DNA from: JANXVY01 sp038329675
GTDB taxonomy: Bacteria > Pseudomonadota > Alphaproteobacteria > Rhizobiales > Hyphomicrobiaceae
Assembly (NCBI GenBank): GCA_038329675.1
Contig: JBBQNE010000052.1
Location: 1 to 18,725 of the forward strand
Direction of reading: 5' to 3'
Length of the DNA stretch: 18,725 nt
Both the position numbers and the translations under genes were made by a program. Every line of letters begins with the position of its first letter. Within the stretch, counting starts at the first letter, position 1. Below the pieces are notes generated by a model. That model saw only the letters and a program-made list of their open reading frames with translations. It ran no database searches and was not told the DNA's origin. This document shows, piece by piece, positions 1-8,057 of this stretch.

Positions 1-255
1 GTTCCGGGGGCCGACACGCGCGTGTCTGGTGATGCGATCGTGTTCGAATTGGCTGCAGCGTTCGCCGCAATGGTGCCGGGCCCAAAAGGCATCCGGTTGG
101 GCCTGCCAGACAAACTTGGTCCAGCCGTGCTGTTTCAGCCAACGCGAACCGGCACGATCGCCGGGCTCTCCTCGATGGCGACGCTCACCGACGTACGCCA
201 GATCGATGCAGCGCTGTTGGCAGCCGTTGCAGATGCAGCAAGGCGGCAGTCATGA
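1..255 (+). CDS. C-terminal fragment of an unidentified protein
   Basis: The frame is open from the first base of the window and ends at TGA 253-255, so this is the last 84 residues of a longer gene. A GTG at 22 could in principle start a 77-residue protein, but nothing marks it as a start. The fragment is Ala/Gly/Leu-rich and looks like a globular C-terminus, with the stretches VSGDAIVFELAAAF and SSMATLTDVRQID. I see no signal peptide, membrane segment or catalytic motif. The stop overlaps an ATG at 252 (ATGA), which could couple it to the next gene, although I prefer a later start there. I do not recognise the family. Confidence 0.55.
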   Translation, partial: VPGADTRVSGDAIVFELAAAFAAMVPGPKGIRLGLPDKLGPAVLFQPTRTGTIAGLSSMATLTDVRQIDAALLAAVADAARRQS

Positions 256-407
256 GGCGAGGCCATCAGTCTTTGATCGCTGCTGTTGTATGCGGTCCGA
301 GTAGCGCGCCAAACCAACAGCCCCAGCCAACAACCGTGCAACCACGGAATAGCCGTGAATTCCAGTCAGTTGATCGTGGCCGTCAACGGCGGAAAGCACC
401 CGGGACC

Positions 408-1799
408 ATGACGTACGTGCAAACACAGCAGCAGCGTTGGTCGGCCTGCGTTGCCTCGATCGTAGCGGTGATCGGTGCCCCAGTGGTTGGCCCAGTGGTC
501 AGTGTTGTGTCGGGTGTGGCGGTGCCTCAGTTTGCCATGGCACAGGCAGCCCACCGCGATGCCATTGGGGAACTGCTCAAGAGATCTGATCAGCCAGCGA
601 CTCCGAGCGCGGCAGGGCCAGCCAAGCCGGGAGGATCAGTCGCCGCGACGCCCACAGCACCGCAAACCAGACCGGCGGCCGATCCGCGGGACGGCGATCC
701 TGGCTATGAGCAGGCCAAGCGCTTGATGATGGCCATTCAAGCGATGCTCGAAGATACGGCCAAGAACCGCGCTGAGGGCCGTAAGCTCCCCTCGCGCGAC
801 GAGTTCACGCTGCCGCCGCTATTTTCCGAGACGCGCGAAGATCGCAATCGCAAGGTGCAGGCCCTCCTTGATAGCGCGCTTGAAGTCGTGACCGATGTGC
901 CCGTCGTTGCAACGCAAAAGCGCGTCGAGGCGCTGCGCCGCAATATCCGTGACCTGGACGACCAGATCGCCAAGGCACGTGAAAAACAACTGGCGGCGCC
1001 AAAGGATGCCGTACTCGCGGGTGTGTTGACCGACACCGTTGACAGCCTGCAGGCCGAGATCGCCGACAAGACCAAACGGATCGAACTGAACCGGGCCGAC
1101 ATCAAGACGGCCAAGACCGAGATTACGGCTGGGCTAGCCAACGCAGGGCTCAAGATGACGCCCGAGCAGGTCGACCTTCTGCTGGATAGCATCTTGTCGG
1201 GCGATCTCGTGCGGCTGATGGCGGTGTTCAATGCAGCGAAAGTGATCGATCAACAACTCGCCAAGCTGATGGCAGCGAGCGGCGAAAACCTGAATGCGGC
1301 GCGCAAGTATTTCGCAATGCACGCAGCGCTGTTTGCACTCCTCGTCCACACCCAAGACCAGACAATTGCCAAGATCGATACCAATTACCAGCCGCGCCTC
1401 GACGCGATCATAGCCGACGTCACCGCAGCGCGTCAGCGGACCGGCCAACTCCTCAAAGAAGAAAACCGCCCCGACCAAAAGCGCGCGTTAGAGGGTAACC
1501 GCGAGGCGCAGCGGATCGCCGAAGAGGCAGCCAAAAACTACAAACGGTATCTAACGCAGCAGCGCGAACAGATCGCCAAAGCACGAATTAAGGCTGCCCA
1601 CGACCTGCGGATTGCGGACAATACCTACGAAACGGTCGAAGCGAGCGTGCAACTGCGGAATTTGATGCGCGATAGTATCCAGTCGTTTGATGCGCTGCAA
1701 AAACTCGAAGCGCCAACGTTCGATCAGCTGTTCCGCAATGAGGAATTACGACGGGAATTTGAGAGTTTGACGCGGAAGTTGGATGCACCGTCCAGCTGA
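408..1799 (+). CDS. Exported coiled-coil protein of unknown function
   Basis: The encoded protein has 463 residues. I chose ATG 408 because it puts a plausible signal peptide at the N-terminus: a short polar start, a hydrophobic stretch at about residues 11-40, and an AMA cleavage site near residue 45. The frame also opens at ATG 252, overlapping the previous stop as ATGA with AAGG upstream, but that start would add 52 polar residues before the hydrophobic stretch. A Pro/Ala/Thr-rich linker follows at about 60-95. The rest is long, charged and helical, rich in Lys, Glu, Gln and Asp, and probably forms coiled coils at about 155-250 and 320-400. No later membrane segment or enzyme motif is visible. 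Presumed periplasmic; function unknown. Codon use resembles the neighbours. Confidence 0.8.
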   Translation: MTYVQTQQQRWSACVASIVAVIGAPVVGPVVSVVSGVAVPQFAMAQAAHRDAIGELLKRSDQPATPSAAGPAKPGGSVAATPTAPQTRPAADPRDGDPGYEQAKRLMMAIQAMLEDTAKNRAEGRKLPSRDEFTLPPLFSETREDRNRKVQALLDSALEVVTDVPVVATQKRVEALRRNIRDLDDQIAKAREKQLAAPKDAVLAGVLTDTVDSLQAEIADKTKRIELNRADIKTAKTEITAGLANAGLKMTPEQVDLLLDSILSGDLVRLMAVFNAAKVIDQQLAKLMAASGENLNAARKYFAMHAALFALLVHTQDQTIAKIDTNYQPRLDAIIADVTAARQRTGQLLKEENRPDQKRALEGNREAQRIAEEAAKNYKRYLTQQREQIAKARIKAAHDLRIADNTYETVEASVQLRNLMRDSIQSFDALQKLEAPTFDQLFRNEELRREFESLTRKLDAPSS

Positions 1800-1826
1800 A
1801 AGCTGGCGAGTTGAAAGCTCGGCGAG
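1796..1826. repeat. Imperfect 15/16-bp tandem duplication at a gene end
   Basis: CTGAAAGCTGGCGAG (1796-1810) is followed at once by TTGAAAGCTCGGCGAG (1811-1826): one substitution and one inserted C. The first copy contains the TGA stop (1797-1799) of the coiled-coil gene, so the duplication lies just outside the coding frame. Confidence 0.6.
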
Positions 1827-1992
1827 TGCACAGCCAGACTTAGCCGCCGAGGTTAACGTGTTCGGTCGCCGCAATCATCGGCAAAGCACCTGTGTGTGAC
1901 ATTGGCATTGTCGAAAGCACAACGTCGCATCACATTTGCATTGCGCCTATCAGATGCAACGGTGCGATGCGTGTGCGAGATCGGAGGTCGCG

Positions 1993-2559
1993 GTGAAGAC
2001 GCTGTTACAGCTGATTGTGCTGCTCACGTGCCTTGTCGGCATGCCGGTCGCTCATGCCGCAACGACCGAGGCCACAACGGATGCGGTGGCTGAACCCGAT
2101 GGCTTCAAAACGGACAACTATCGATCGCTTGTGCCCAAAAGCCTGAAGGGTGCAGCTTCAGTGCCGGGCCCAGAAGCCGCCAAAGCGCTTTACGATGCGG
2201 GGGCTATCTTTATCGACGTGTATCCCCGCGCGCCTAAGCCGCCGAATTTGCCAGTGAATACGGTGTGGCGCGAGCCACCGCATCGCTCAATCCCCGGGTC
2301 CCATTGGCTTCCCAACGTCGGCTACGGGATTGTGTCAGAAGACACCCAAGCCTACTTCACCCGGCATCTGGAGCGACTATCGGGCGGCAAAAAAGAACAC
2401 CCGCTGGTGTTTTTTTGTCTCAGCGATTGTTGGATGTCGTGGAACGCGGCAAAGCGCGCGATGGCGATGGGATATGCCGATGTCCACTGGTATCCGGATG
2501 GGACGGATGGCTGGGATTTACTAGGGCTGCCGTTGACGACCATCCCACCTGTACCGTGA
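1993..2559 (+). CDS. PQQ-associated rhodanese-like exported protein (CXXCW-motif family)
   Basis: The encoded protein has 188 residues. GTG 1993 is preferred because GGAGG lies at 1983-1987 and the product then begins with a clean signal peptide (MKTLLQLIVLL, cleaved near AHA at residue 22). An ATG at 1936 would add 19 Cys-containing residues with no good ribosome site. The mature part resembles a rhodanese fold. The signature CLSDCW (Cys142, Cys146, Trp147) followed by MSWNAAKRA is typical of proteins annotated as PQQ-dependent catabolism-associated CXXCW-motif proteins, although the two cysteines here are three residues apart. The family is usually found near PQQ alcohol dehydrogenases and their cytochromes in the periplasm. 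No dehydrogenase is present in this window, so the role is by family only. It converges with the SDR gene 18 nt away. Confidence 0.85.
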   Translation: MKTLLQLIVLLTCLVGMPVAHAATTEATTDAVAEPDGFKTDNYRSLVPKSLKGAASVPGPEAAKALYDAGAIFIDVYPRAPKPPNLPVNTVWREPPHRSIPGSHWLPNVGYGIVSEDTQAYFTRHLERLSGGKKEHPLVFFCLSDCWMSWNAAKRAMAMGYADVHWYPDGTDGWDLLGLPLTTIPPVP

Positions 2560-2577
2560 TGGAGTGCCCATAAGCCC

Positions 2578-3387
2578 TCAGCCGTCCGCTCTGGGTGGTC
2601 GAGGGGGCAACTCACCCGAGCCTTCCGATAATCGGCTCGAGATGGCAAAGAACATCCCGTTTGGGATCAACCGCATAAATTTCGCCAGGAGCTTCATGCG
2701 GAGCGGGAATGCGATCTCATACCGCCCCGCAGCAAGCCCTTTGATGATGCGAACCGCCGCGTCATCGGCCTCGATCAAGAACGGCATCGGGAAGTTGTTG
2801 ACCTTCGTCATCGGCGTGTTGACGAACCCAGGGTTGATGATCGAAAGGCGCACGCCAACATCGCGCAAATCAATGTAAAGCGCTTCAGCGAGCGCGATCA
2901 CCGCAGCCTTTGTTGGCGCGTATGCAACCGCGCCGGGTAGGCCTCGATAACCCGCAACCGATGAGACAAGCGCGATGTGGCCTTGGTTGCGCGCCGTCAT
3001 ATCTACAATTAGCGGATCTAGCGCGTTGACGATGCCCGTGTAGTTGACCGCCATGCTTTCAGCGATGCCCGCCGTGTCAAAATGGCTGGCATTCATGGGA
3101 ACCCAAATGCCCGCGTTCAAAATCGCCAGATCGATCGGCCCGATATCCCGTGTGATAGAAGCTGCCGTCTCTCGGCAGGCCGCCACATCAGTGACATCGA
3201 GCGCGTAAGCGCGAATGAGCGGGTGGAGCGAGGCGAGTTCGTCGAGTTTTTTGCGGGAGCGGGCCGATGCTGCAACGTTCACGCCAGCACCGGCCAAAAG
3301 TAACGCCAGCTCCCGACCTATGCCGGTGCTAGCCCCCGTGATCCATACAACTTTCCAGCCCGGCGGAACCGTAACGGGCGCTGCCAT
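2578..3387 (-). CDS. Short-chain dehydrogenase/reductase (SDR), third gene of the sigma-chrR operon
   Basis: The encoded protein has 269 residues, a usual length for a classical SDR. Visible motifs are the nucleotide-binding TGASTGIG (17-24), NAG (91-93), Asn115, the catalytic Ser143 in VSSVAG, the YAPTK pair Tyr156/Lys160, and PGFVNTPMT (186-194). It should be a soluble NAD(P)-dependent oxidoreductase; the substrate cannot be read from the sequence. The C-terminal 60 residues carry a hydrophobic or amphipathic stretch (LLAKFMRLIPNGMFF) that may contact a membrane or lipid substrate. Its ATG begins 2 nt after the chrR stop, so it is almost certainly co-transcribed with the sigma factor and anti-sigma factor. 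SDR genes are known members of RpoE-ChrR stress regulons in other alphaproteobacteria. Confidence 0.92.
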   Translation of the reverse strand: MAAPVTVPPGWKVVWITGASTGIGRELALLLAGAGVNVAASARSRKKLDELASLHPLIRAYALDVTDVAACRETAASITRDIGPIDLAILNAGIWVPMNASHFDTAGIAESMAVNYTGIVNALDPLIVDMTARNQGHIALVSSVAGYRGLPGAVAYAPTKAAVIALAEALYIDLRDVGVRLSIINPGFVNTPMTKVNNFPMPFLIEADDAAVRIIKGLAAGRYEIAFPLRMKLLAKFMRLIPNGMFFAISSRLSEGSGELPPRPPRADG

Positions 3388-3389
3388 GC

Positions 3390-4046
3390 TTACATGCCCG
3401 TGAGCGGTTGCACAAAGCGGGCAAACGGTCCCTTAAAGCGCGCTTTCTCTTCACTGGCGATCAAGCAGATACAGCCAAGCTTACGATCAGCAACGGGGCT
3501 GTGTTCGACCTCGTCGTCGAGATCGGCAACATCGCCCGGGTGGTAGGTACCAATCTCGTCGCTGTAGCTACCGGCCAAAACCATCGTCAGCTCAGTTCCC
3601 CCGTGGCCATGTTCGGGCATGACTTGACCGGGAGCAATTTTCAGCAAGCGTAAGTCACCGTGCGACGAACCCGATAGCTGGATCGGCAGGTGCCAAACGC
3701 CCAACCCGAGCCGCTTCCAACGAACGCTTGACAAATCGCTGCCAACGAGCCGTGACAACGGCCCTGGGACATCGCCAGACCGCTCAACGGCCGCCAGAAT
3801 CTCATCGCCCTCATCGACGCGCGGGAGCGGGTCGCGCCGCGGCGTACGTGGCATGTCGCTGCCCAATGCCGATGGCTGGAGGTTCGACAACAAGGCCGCA
3901 CCAATGAGGTCCATCTCGTGCACTTTTGACCGGCATTCGCCACACACAGCCAAGTGCGTTACTACAACGGCACTCAGCGCTTCCGGCAGGCTACCCGCCA
4001 CGTAGCTCATGAGCGTAGCGTCGTCGATGTGATGTGCAATCTTCAT
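3390..4046 (-). CDS. chrR: ChrR-type zinc anti-sigma factor with C-terminal cupin domain
   Basis: The encoded protein has 218 residues. The N-terminal anti-sigma domain carries the zinc site His6, His31, Cys35, Cys38 (HLAVCGEC), the same positions as in Rhodobacter sphaeroides ChrR. A linker at about 55-95 leads to a cupin domain with likely metal ligands His146, His148, Glu152 and His182 (PEHGHGGTE and EHSP). In the known system ChrR holds the sigma factor inactive and releases it on singlet oxygen or related stress; the cupin domain is needed for the response. Its ATG overlaps the sigma stop by one base (TAATG on the minus strand), implying translational coupling that keeps the two proteins in balance. 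All expected ligands are present, so it should be functional. Confidence 0.95.
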   Translation of the reverse strand: MKIAHHIDDATLMSYVAGSLPEALSAVVVTHLAVCGECRSKVHEMDLIGAALLSNLQPSALGSDMPRTPRRDPLPRVDEGDEILAAVERSGDVPGPLSRLVGSDLSSVRWKRLGLGVWHLPIQLSGSSHGDLRLLKIAPGQVMPEHGHGGTELTMVLAGSYSDEIGTYHPGDVADLDDEVEHSPVADRKLGCICLIASEEKARFKGPFARFVQPLTGM

Positions 4047-4612
4047 TATCTCAGGTCCTCGACCGCTTCTCTTATCTTTTGATAAGCTAGGCGCATCCTC
4101 GATTTCACCGTCCCAAGCGGCAGCTCCAACTTGTCTGCAATTTCGCTGTGGGACAGCCCGTCTATGTACGAAAGGTTTACAACCTCTAGCTGATCTTCTG
4201 GCAGCCCAGACATTGCACGTTGCACGCGTTCCCGGCGCTCCACCTCAGACACGGCTTCATCAGGCAATATATCGCTTGACGCCGTTTCTGCGTGACCCTC
4301 CGGCAATTCCTGCCACGGAACCTCTCTACGGAGGCGATCGATCCGCAGATTACGCGCGATCGTGAAAATCCACGTTGTGGCGCTGCCTTTTTCGCCCGAG
4401 TAGAGCGAGGCTTTGCGCCACACCGTCAAAAGCGTCTCTTGGGCCAGTTCCTCAGCCGTATTGGCATCGGCACCTTGGCGCATCATGTACGACTTCACGC
4501 GAGGGGCGTAAGACTGATACAACTGTCGAAAAGCATCGACGTCGCGGTCTTGAGCTACCTGCTGTAGCAGATCAGGCATGGATATCCCGGTAAGCTTGTC
4601 GCCGGAGCACAT
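4046..4612 (-). CDS. rpoE: ECF sigma factor, RpoE/ECF11-like, partner of ChrR
   Basis: The encoded protein has 188 residues. Region 2 spans about 25-97, with LAQETLLTVWRKA and the -10-recognition stretch TTWIFTIARNLRIDRLRR. Region 4 spans about 125-185, with the helix-turn-helix GLSHSEIADKLELPLGTVKS that reads the -35 element. Adjacent chrR places it in the ECF11 group, which directs photo-oxidative (singlet oxygen) stress responses in alphaproteobacteria. The start is not certain: ATG at 4612 gives the full frame, but ATG at 4579 (residue 12) has GGGA just upstream and would give a typical 177-residue ECF protein. It heads the operon with chrR and the SDR gene and is divergent from the Kef antiporter across a 177-bp gap. 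Confidence 0.95.
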   Translation of the reverse strand: MCSGDKLTGISMPDLLQQVAQDRDVDAFRQLYQSYAPRVKSYMMRQGADANTAEELAQETLLTVWRKASLYSGEKGSATTWIFTIARNLRIDRLRREVPWQELPEGHAETASSDILPDEAVSEVERRERVQRAMSGLPEDQLEVVNLSYIDGLSHSEIADKLELPLGTVKSRMRLAYQKIREAVEDLR

Positions 4613-4637
4613 TGGCCCATCGGCTTTGATTGAGGGG

Positions 4638-4667
4638 ATATTAGACCGGGTTGACTGACTTTGTCAG
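4638..4667 (-). promoter_or_regulatory. Possible housekeeping promoter for the sigma-chrR-SDR operon
   Basis: Read on the minus strand, CTGACA (-35, 4667-4662) and TAATAT (-10, 4643-4638) are separated by 18 bp. Transcription would start about 20 nt before ATG 4612, or 50 nt before ATG 4579. The match is by eye only; alphaproteobacterial promoters are often degenerate. Confidence 0.35.
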
Positions 4668-4711
4668 CACCGCTCGTGGCAACATTTCTGCATACGTTCA
4701 TGCAACCCGTC

Positions 4712-4739
4712 GCCTTAGACCGGCCAATTTGAATGATCG
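4712..4739 (-). promoter_or_regulatory. Weak candidate ECF11-type autoregulatory promoter
   Basis: On the minus strand, CGATCA (4739-4734) precedes TAAGGC (4717-4712) by 16 bp. Known RpoE-ChrR promoters have a GATC core at -35 and a TAAG-like -10, so this could be an autoregulatory promoter, but the spacer looks short and both elements are imperfect. It is listed because these operons are normally autoregulated. Confidence 0.2.
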
Positions 4740-4789
4740 CTAAGCTGACAGTTGGAAACGCTGCCGTTTGACCGTTGAGGGATCCGATT

Positions 4790-6664
4790 GTGCCGAACGT
4801 CACGCTACTCGAAATTGCGGTGTTGCTGGCCGCACTTGCCATTGGTCCGCCACTGGCAAAATTTCTTCGGCTAGGCTCGGTCCTGGGTTATTTGGGCGCG
4901 GGCGTGTTGGTCGGGCCATATGTCGCGCAACGGATATTCTCAGTCAGCGATGCCAAAGAGCTGCTGCATTTGGCCGAGTTCGGAATCGTTCTGTTGCTGT
5001 TCCTCATCGGCCTGGAGTTGCGGCCAAAGCGACTGTGGGCGATGCGGTCAGCCATTTTTGGGCTCGGCGGGGCCCAAGTCGGCATCACCGCAACATTGAT
5101 CGCACTCCCTGCCATGGCGTTTGGCTTGCCGTGGCAATCGGCGATCTTCATTGGGATCGTATTGGCGCTTTCGTCGACGGCGTTCGCGTTGCAGGTCCTG
5201 GAGGAAACCGGTGAACTGTCGCAACGGCACGGCCGCTTGGGCTTTTCGGTGTTGTTGTTTCAAGACCTCGTCGCCATTCCGTTGATCGCCCTGGCGCCGT
5301 TGTTTGCGATCTCGGTCGCGGGCGCCGCCGCCGGCATGGATGTCAAAGCCGGTGCGCTTGGCCTTGCGATGATTGGCGCGGTGATCATCGTTGGGCGGTT
5401 TGTCATCGATCCGGCCTTGCGCTTAATCGCCCAAGCCAAAGTCCAGGATGCGATGACGGCATTTGCACTTTTGGTGGTCGTGGTTGTCACGATGTTCATG
5501 CAGGCCGCCGGGCTTTCAGCCTCACTTGGGGCGTTTATCGCCGGCGCCTTGCTCGCCGAAAGCAGCTATCGTCATCAGCTCGAAGCCGATTTGAAGCCAT
5601 TTGAAGGGCTATTGCTCGGGCTCTTCTTCACCGCGATCGGCATGTCGCTGAACTTGCAGCTGTTGGTTGAGCAACCGCTTTTGATTGCAGCGCTTGTCGT
5701 CGGGTTGGTCGCCGTGAAAGCGATCGTCCTTTCTGGCCTTGGTATGGTGCTCGAAGAGCTGCCAGCGCAACCGGCGCGGCGGCTAGGGCTGTCGCTGAGC
5801 CAGGGCGGAGAGTTTGCATTCTTGTTGCTGACGGTTGGCGTGACCGCAGCCGTCCTGTCGCGGTCGGTTGCGGATTTGTTGATCGTCGTCGTCGTGCTGT
5901 CGATGGTGGCAACGCCGATCCTGCTCGCCGCCGACAAATGGCTGACGGCGCGGTTTACGTCGACGGCTCCATTGGCCGCCTTCGACCGCCCGCCCGAGCG
6001 CGATGGCCACGTTATCATCGCCGGGTTCGGCCGCGTTGGGGGGATCGTCGGACGCGTCTTGCGCGCCAAGAAGATCCCGTTCACCGCGCTCGATATTTCG
6101 GTCGAGCAGGTCGAGGTCGTGAAGCGCTTTGGCGGCGAAGCGTTCTTTGGTGACGCGAGTAGACCCGATATCTTAGAAGCAGCACAGGCATCTAAGGCAC
6201 GCGCAATCGTCGTTGCGATCGATGATGTCGAAGCCTCCATGCGAACAATCACCATGATCAAGGGGCGTTATCCAGACGTCCCGGTTTACGCCCGCGCCCG
6301 AAACCGGGCCCATGCGCATCGGTTGATCGAGGCTGGCGTCAGCGAGGTTCACCGCGAGACGTTTAACACCGCGATGGTCATGACGACGCGCGTGCTGCAG
6401 GGCCTGGGTCTGCCAGAGCGCGAGGTTAAAGCTGCAATCACGACGTTCAAAAGCCATGATGAGAAGCGGCTGCTGGAGGATGCGAAGTTTTCATCAGACA
6501 TGGAGCGGATGCAGGAAAAGGCCCGCACCGACGCTGCTCGCCTGGAGAAACTGTTTGCCGAAGATGCTGCTGAAACGGCCGTTGCTGAGGGTAAAGCGTC
6601 GCCTGTTCCAAAGCGACCAGCCGTTGCCCCAGAGGTCCAAGCGGCAGAAAAGATTGCCGTTTAA
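4790..6664 (+). CDS. Kef-type monovalent cation:proton antiporter (CPA2) with TrkA-N domain
   Basis: The encoded protein has 624 residues. GTG 4790 is chosen because GAGGG lies at 4777-4781; a TTG at 4775 would add five residues. The first ~385 residues hold about 12 membrane helices of the Na+/H+ exchanger fold, starting at LLEIAVLLAALAIGPPLAKF. Visible CPA2-type stretches include LGYLGAGVLVGP, GIVLLLFLIGLEL, ALSSTAFALQVL, LLFQDLVAIPLIAL and LSQGGEFAFLLL. A cytosolic Rossmann (TrkA-N/RCK) domain follows with GFGRVGG at 412-418 and the acidic ALDIS strand end, which binds nucleotide and gates transport. The last ~100 residues are charged, helical and Ala/Pro-rich. It probably exports K+ in exchange for H+ at the inner membrane. 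No KefF/KefG ancillary subunit is nearby, and KefB versus KefC cannot be decided. Confidence 0.93.
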   Translation: MPNVTLLEIAVLLAALAIGPPLAKFLRLGSVLGYLGAGVLVGPYVAQRIFSVSDAKELLHLAEFGIVLLLFLIGLELRPKRLWAMRSAIFGLGGAQVGITATLIALPAMAFGLPWQSAIFIGIVLALSSTAFALQVLEETGELSQRHGRLGFSVLLFQDLVAIPLIALAPLFAISVAGAAAGMDVKAGALGLAMIGAVIIVGRFVIDPALRLIAQAKVQDAMTAFALLVVVVVTMFMQAAGLSASLGAFIAGALLAESSYRHQLEADLKPFEGLLLGLFFTAIGMSLNLQLLVEQPLLIAALVVGLVAVKAIVLSGLGMVLEELPAQPARRLGLSLSQGGEFAFLLLTVGVTAAVLSRSVADLLIVVVVLSMVATPILLAADKWLTARFTSTAPLAAFDRPPERDGHVIIAGFGRVGGIVGRVLRAKKIPFTALDISVEQVEVVKRFGGEAFFGDASRPDILEAAQASKARAIVVAIDDVEASMRTITMIKGRYPDVPVYARARNRAHAHRLIEAGVSEVHRETFNTAMVMTTRVLQGLGLPEREVKAAITTFKSHDEKRLLEDAKFSSDMERMQEKARTDAARLEKLFAEDAAETAVAEGKASPVPKRPAVAPEVQAAEKIAV

Positions 6665-6899
6665 GACGTTAGTTCAAGCAGTAACTGACATTGGCCGCAC
6701 TGCTTTTCCATCGGACGATCCCGTCACAATGTTACAGTTTGTGATCGCAAACACGCGGTTGCACGGGTTTCCACAGTATACTTGCTCAGATATGACCATT
6801 CACGGTGGGGTGTTGACGTTGCGGACTTGCCGCGCCCGTTTGGGCGGACTAGTGCGCGATGATGGTGGCGCGTAGAGGCTCGTTTCGAAGGGAATAACA

Positions 6900-7403
6900 A
6901 TGTCGTTTCGCATTTTTGCCGTGGCCGGCCTCGCCGTGGTAGCCGTTTCGGCCGCCGGCTGTGCCGACAATCAGTCGCTGCTGGGCAGCAACTCGTCGAA
7001 CCTTACGACGTCTGCGGTGACGCCAGTGGCAGCCAAGGTCGATCCGGCGTGCTCCGGGCTCGCCTCGCAGATCGATGGGTTACGCCGAGAAGGCTTCGCC
7101 GATAAAGTCGACAAGGCGACCCAAAAGAAAGCCAAGGTTACGCTTACGGCAGCTGAGACAGCTAAGGTCGATCAGCTGAACAAGGCGAATTTCGAGTTCC
7201 AAACCAAGTGCTCGAACTTCAAGCCAGCGGCCAGCGCGGCTGTGGCGCCAGCAACGGCACCGGCGGTTACGACGGCTTCAGCCACGGCAGCCGCCAAGTC
7301 GGTAGCCAATACCGCAAGCCAAGCCAAAGCTGCCGCAACAACGGCGAAAGTAGCCAGCACACCGGCGGGCGCCGTCGCCAAGGCAGCCGCAGCATCCCCA
7401 TAA
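6900..7403 (+). CDS. Small Ala-rich lipoprotein with a cysteine pair
   Basis: The encoded protein has 167 residues. ATG 6900 follows GAAGGGAA (6886-6893). The N-terminus is a lipoprotein signal with a hydrophobic core (IFAVAGLAVVAVS) and lipobox AAGC, lipidated Cys21. A linker leads to a small helical domain between Cys51 and Cys104 containing LTAAETAKVDQLN. Residues 107-167 are a low-complexity Ala/Thr/Val/Lys tail that could be disordered or associate with the wall. The Cys51-Cys104 module resembles the same region of the next lipoprotein, so the two look like tandem paralogues. The two cysteines may form a disulphide. Function is unknown. The 235 bp before it hold no convincing gene. Confidence 0.82.
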   Translation: MSFRIFAVAGLAVVAVSAAGCADNQSLLGSNSSNLTTSAVTPVAAKVDPACSGLASQIDGLRREGFADKVDKATQKKAKVTLTAAETAKVDQLNKANFEFQTKCSNFKPAASAAVAPATAPAVTTASATAAAKSVANTASQAKAAATTAKVASTPAGAVAKAAAASP

Positions 7404-7632
7404 GTTGGAACCGGAGCCGCGGCACTGTCGGCTGAACCGCGCGTCCGGCAACGCTACGTTGGTCGTCGGTCGCCGACCTCGTTTGGATTTCGGGTAGCGA
7501 TGACACCCCAATCGGTCACATCGCTGGCCGCTTGGCGTCAGTCTAACCGGCTTGCGCCGCATCATTGCCACGTTCGGCGATCACGTCGTCTGGGACAGGT
7601 TGTCTGGGGAAGCCGAAGTGCGGGAGGCTGGG

Positions 7633-7947
7633 GTGGCGAACTTAAAGTCGGGTCAAGCGTGCGCACGTTTTGCGGGCGTGGCGCCGACGCTGGCGTTGGC
7701 CTCGGTCCTCGCTGGCTGCGCTGGCGGAGGCCCGTCCAGCGGAGGCGACCCGGGGGCGCGCCCTCTGCCAGCGGGCACAACTTGCCAGACAATCAAGTCC
7801 GACCTCGACCGCATGGTCAATCGCGGCGTTCAAAGCTCAATCGAGGCGCAGTCCGCTGGACGCAAGCTATCGGCATCGCAGAAGGCGGACGCTGACCGCT
7901 ACAACGGGATGCTCAACCAATATCTGGGCGCGCGCTGTCACGTGTAA
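7633..7947 (+). CDS. Small lipoprotein, likely paralogue of the preceding one
   Basis: The encoded protein has 104 residues. GTG 7633 is preferred because GGGAGG lies at 7622-7627 and the product starts directly with a lipoprotein signal; an ATG at 7552 would put 27 polar residues in front of it. The lipobox is LAGC, lipidated Cys29, followed by a Gly/Ser/Pro linker typical of lipoproteins avoiding tight packing near the membrane. The domain from Cys51 to Cys102 aligns by eye with Cys51-Cys104 of the upstream lipoprotein: a Cys, a short amphipathic helix with Asp and Leu/Met, a Gly, then L(S/T)A followed by DxxN and a final Cys. It lacks the Ala-rich tail. Function is unknown. Confidence 0.8.
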   Translation: MANLKSGQACARFAGVAPTLALASVLAGCAGGGPSSGGDPGARPLPAGTTCQTIKSDLDRMVNRGVQSSIEAQSAGRKLSASQKADADRYNGMLNQYLGARCHV

Positions 7948-8057
7948 TGGCGCGACGATGTCGCGTTTGCGCTGTCGTAAAGCTGATCGAAAGTTCGCTT
8001 AGTGGAGCAGGGCGCGCGGGGTGATACCGCTGCGGCTAACATCTGGGAGCCCGCCTC

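Noticed and set aside
5575..6261. Long minus-strand open frame (228 codons) opposite the Kef antiporter
   Set aside because: Ser/Thr/Ala/Asn-rich translation typical of the antisense of a high-GC membrane-protein gene; no ribosome site or family resemblance.
7404..7440. AGCCG-N9-CGGCT hairpin after the first lipoprotein considered as a terminator
   Set aside because: Five-bp stem with a long loop and no following T-run.
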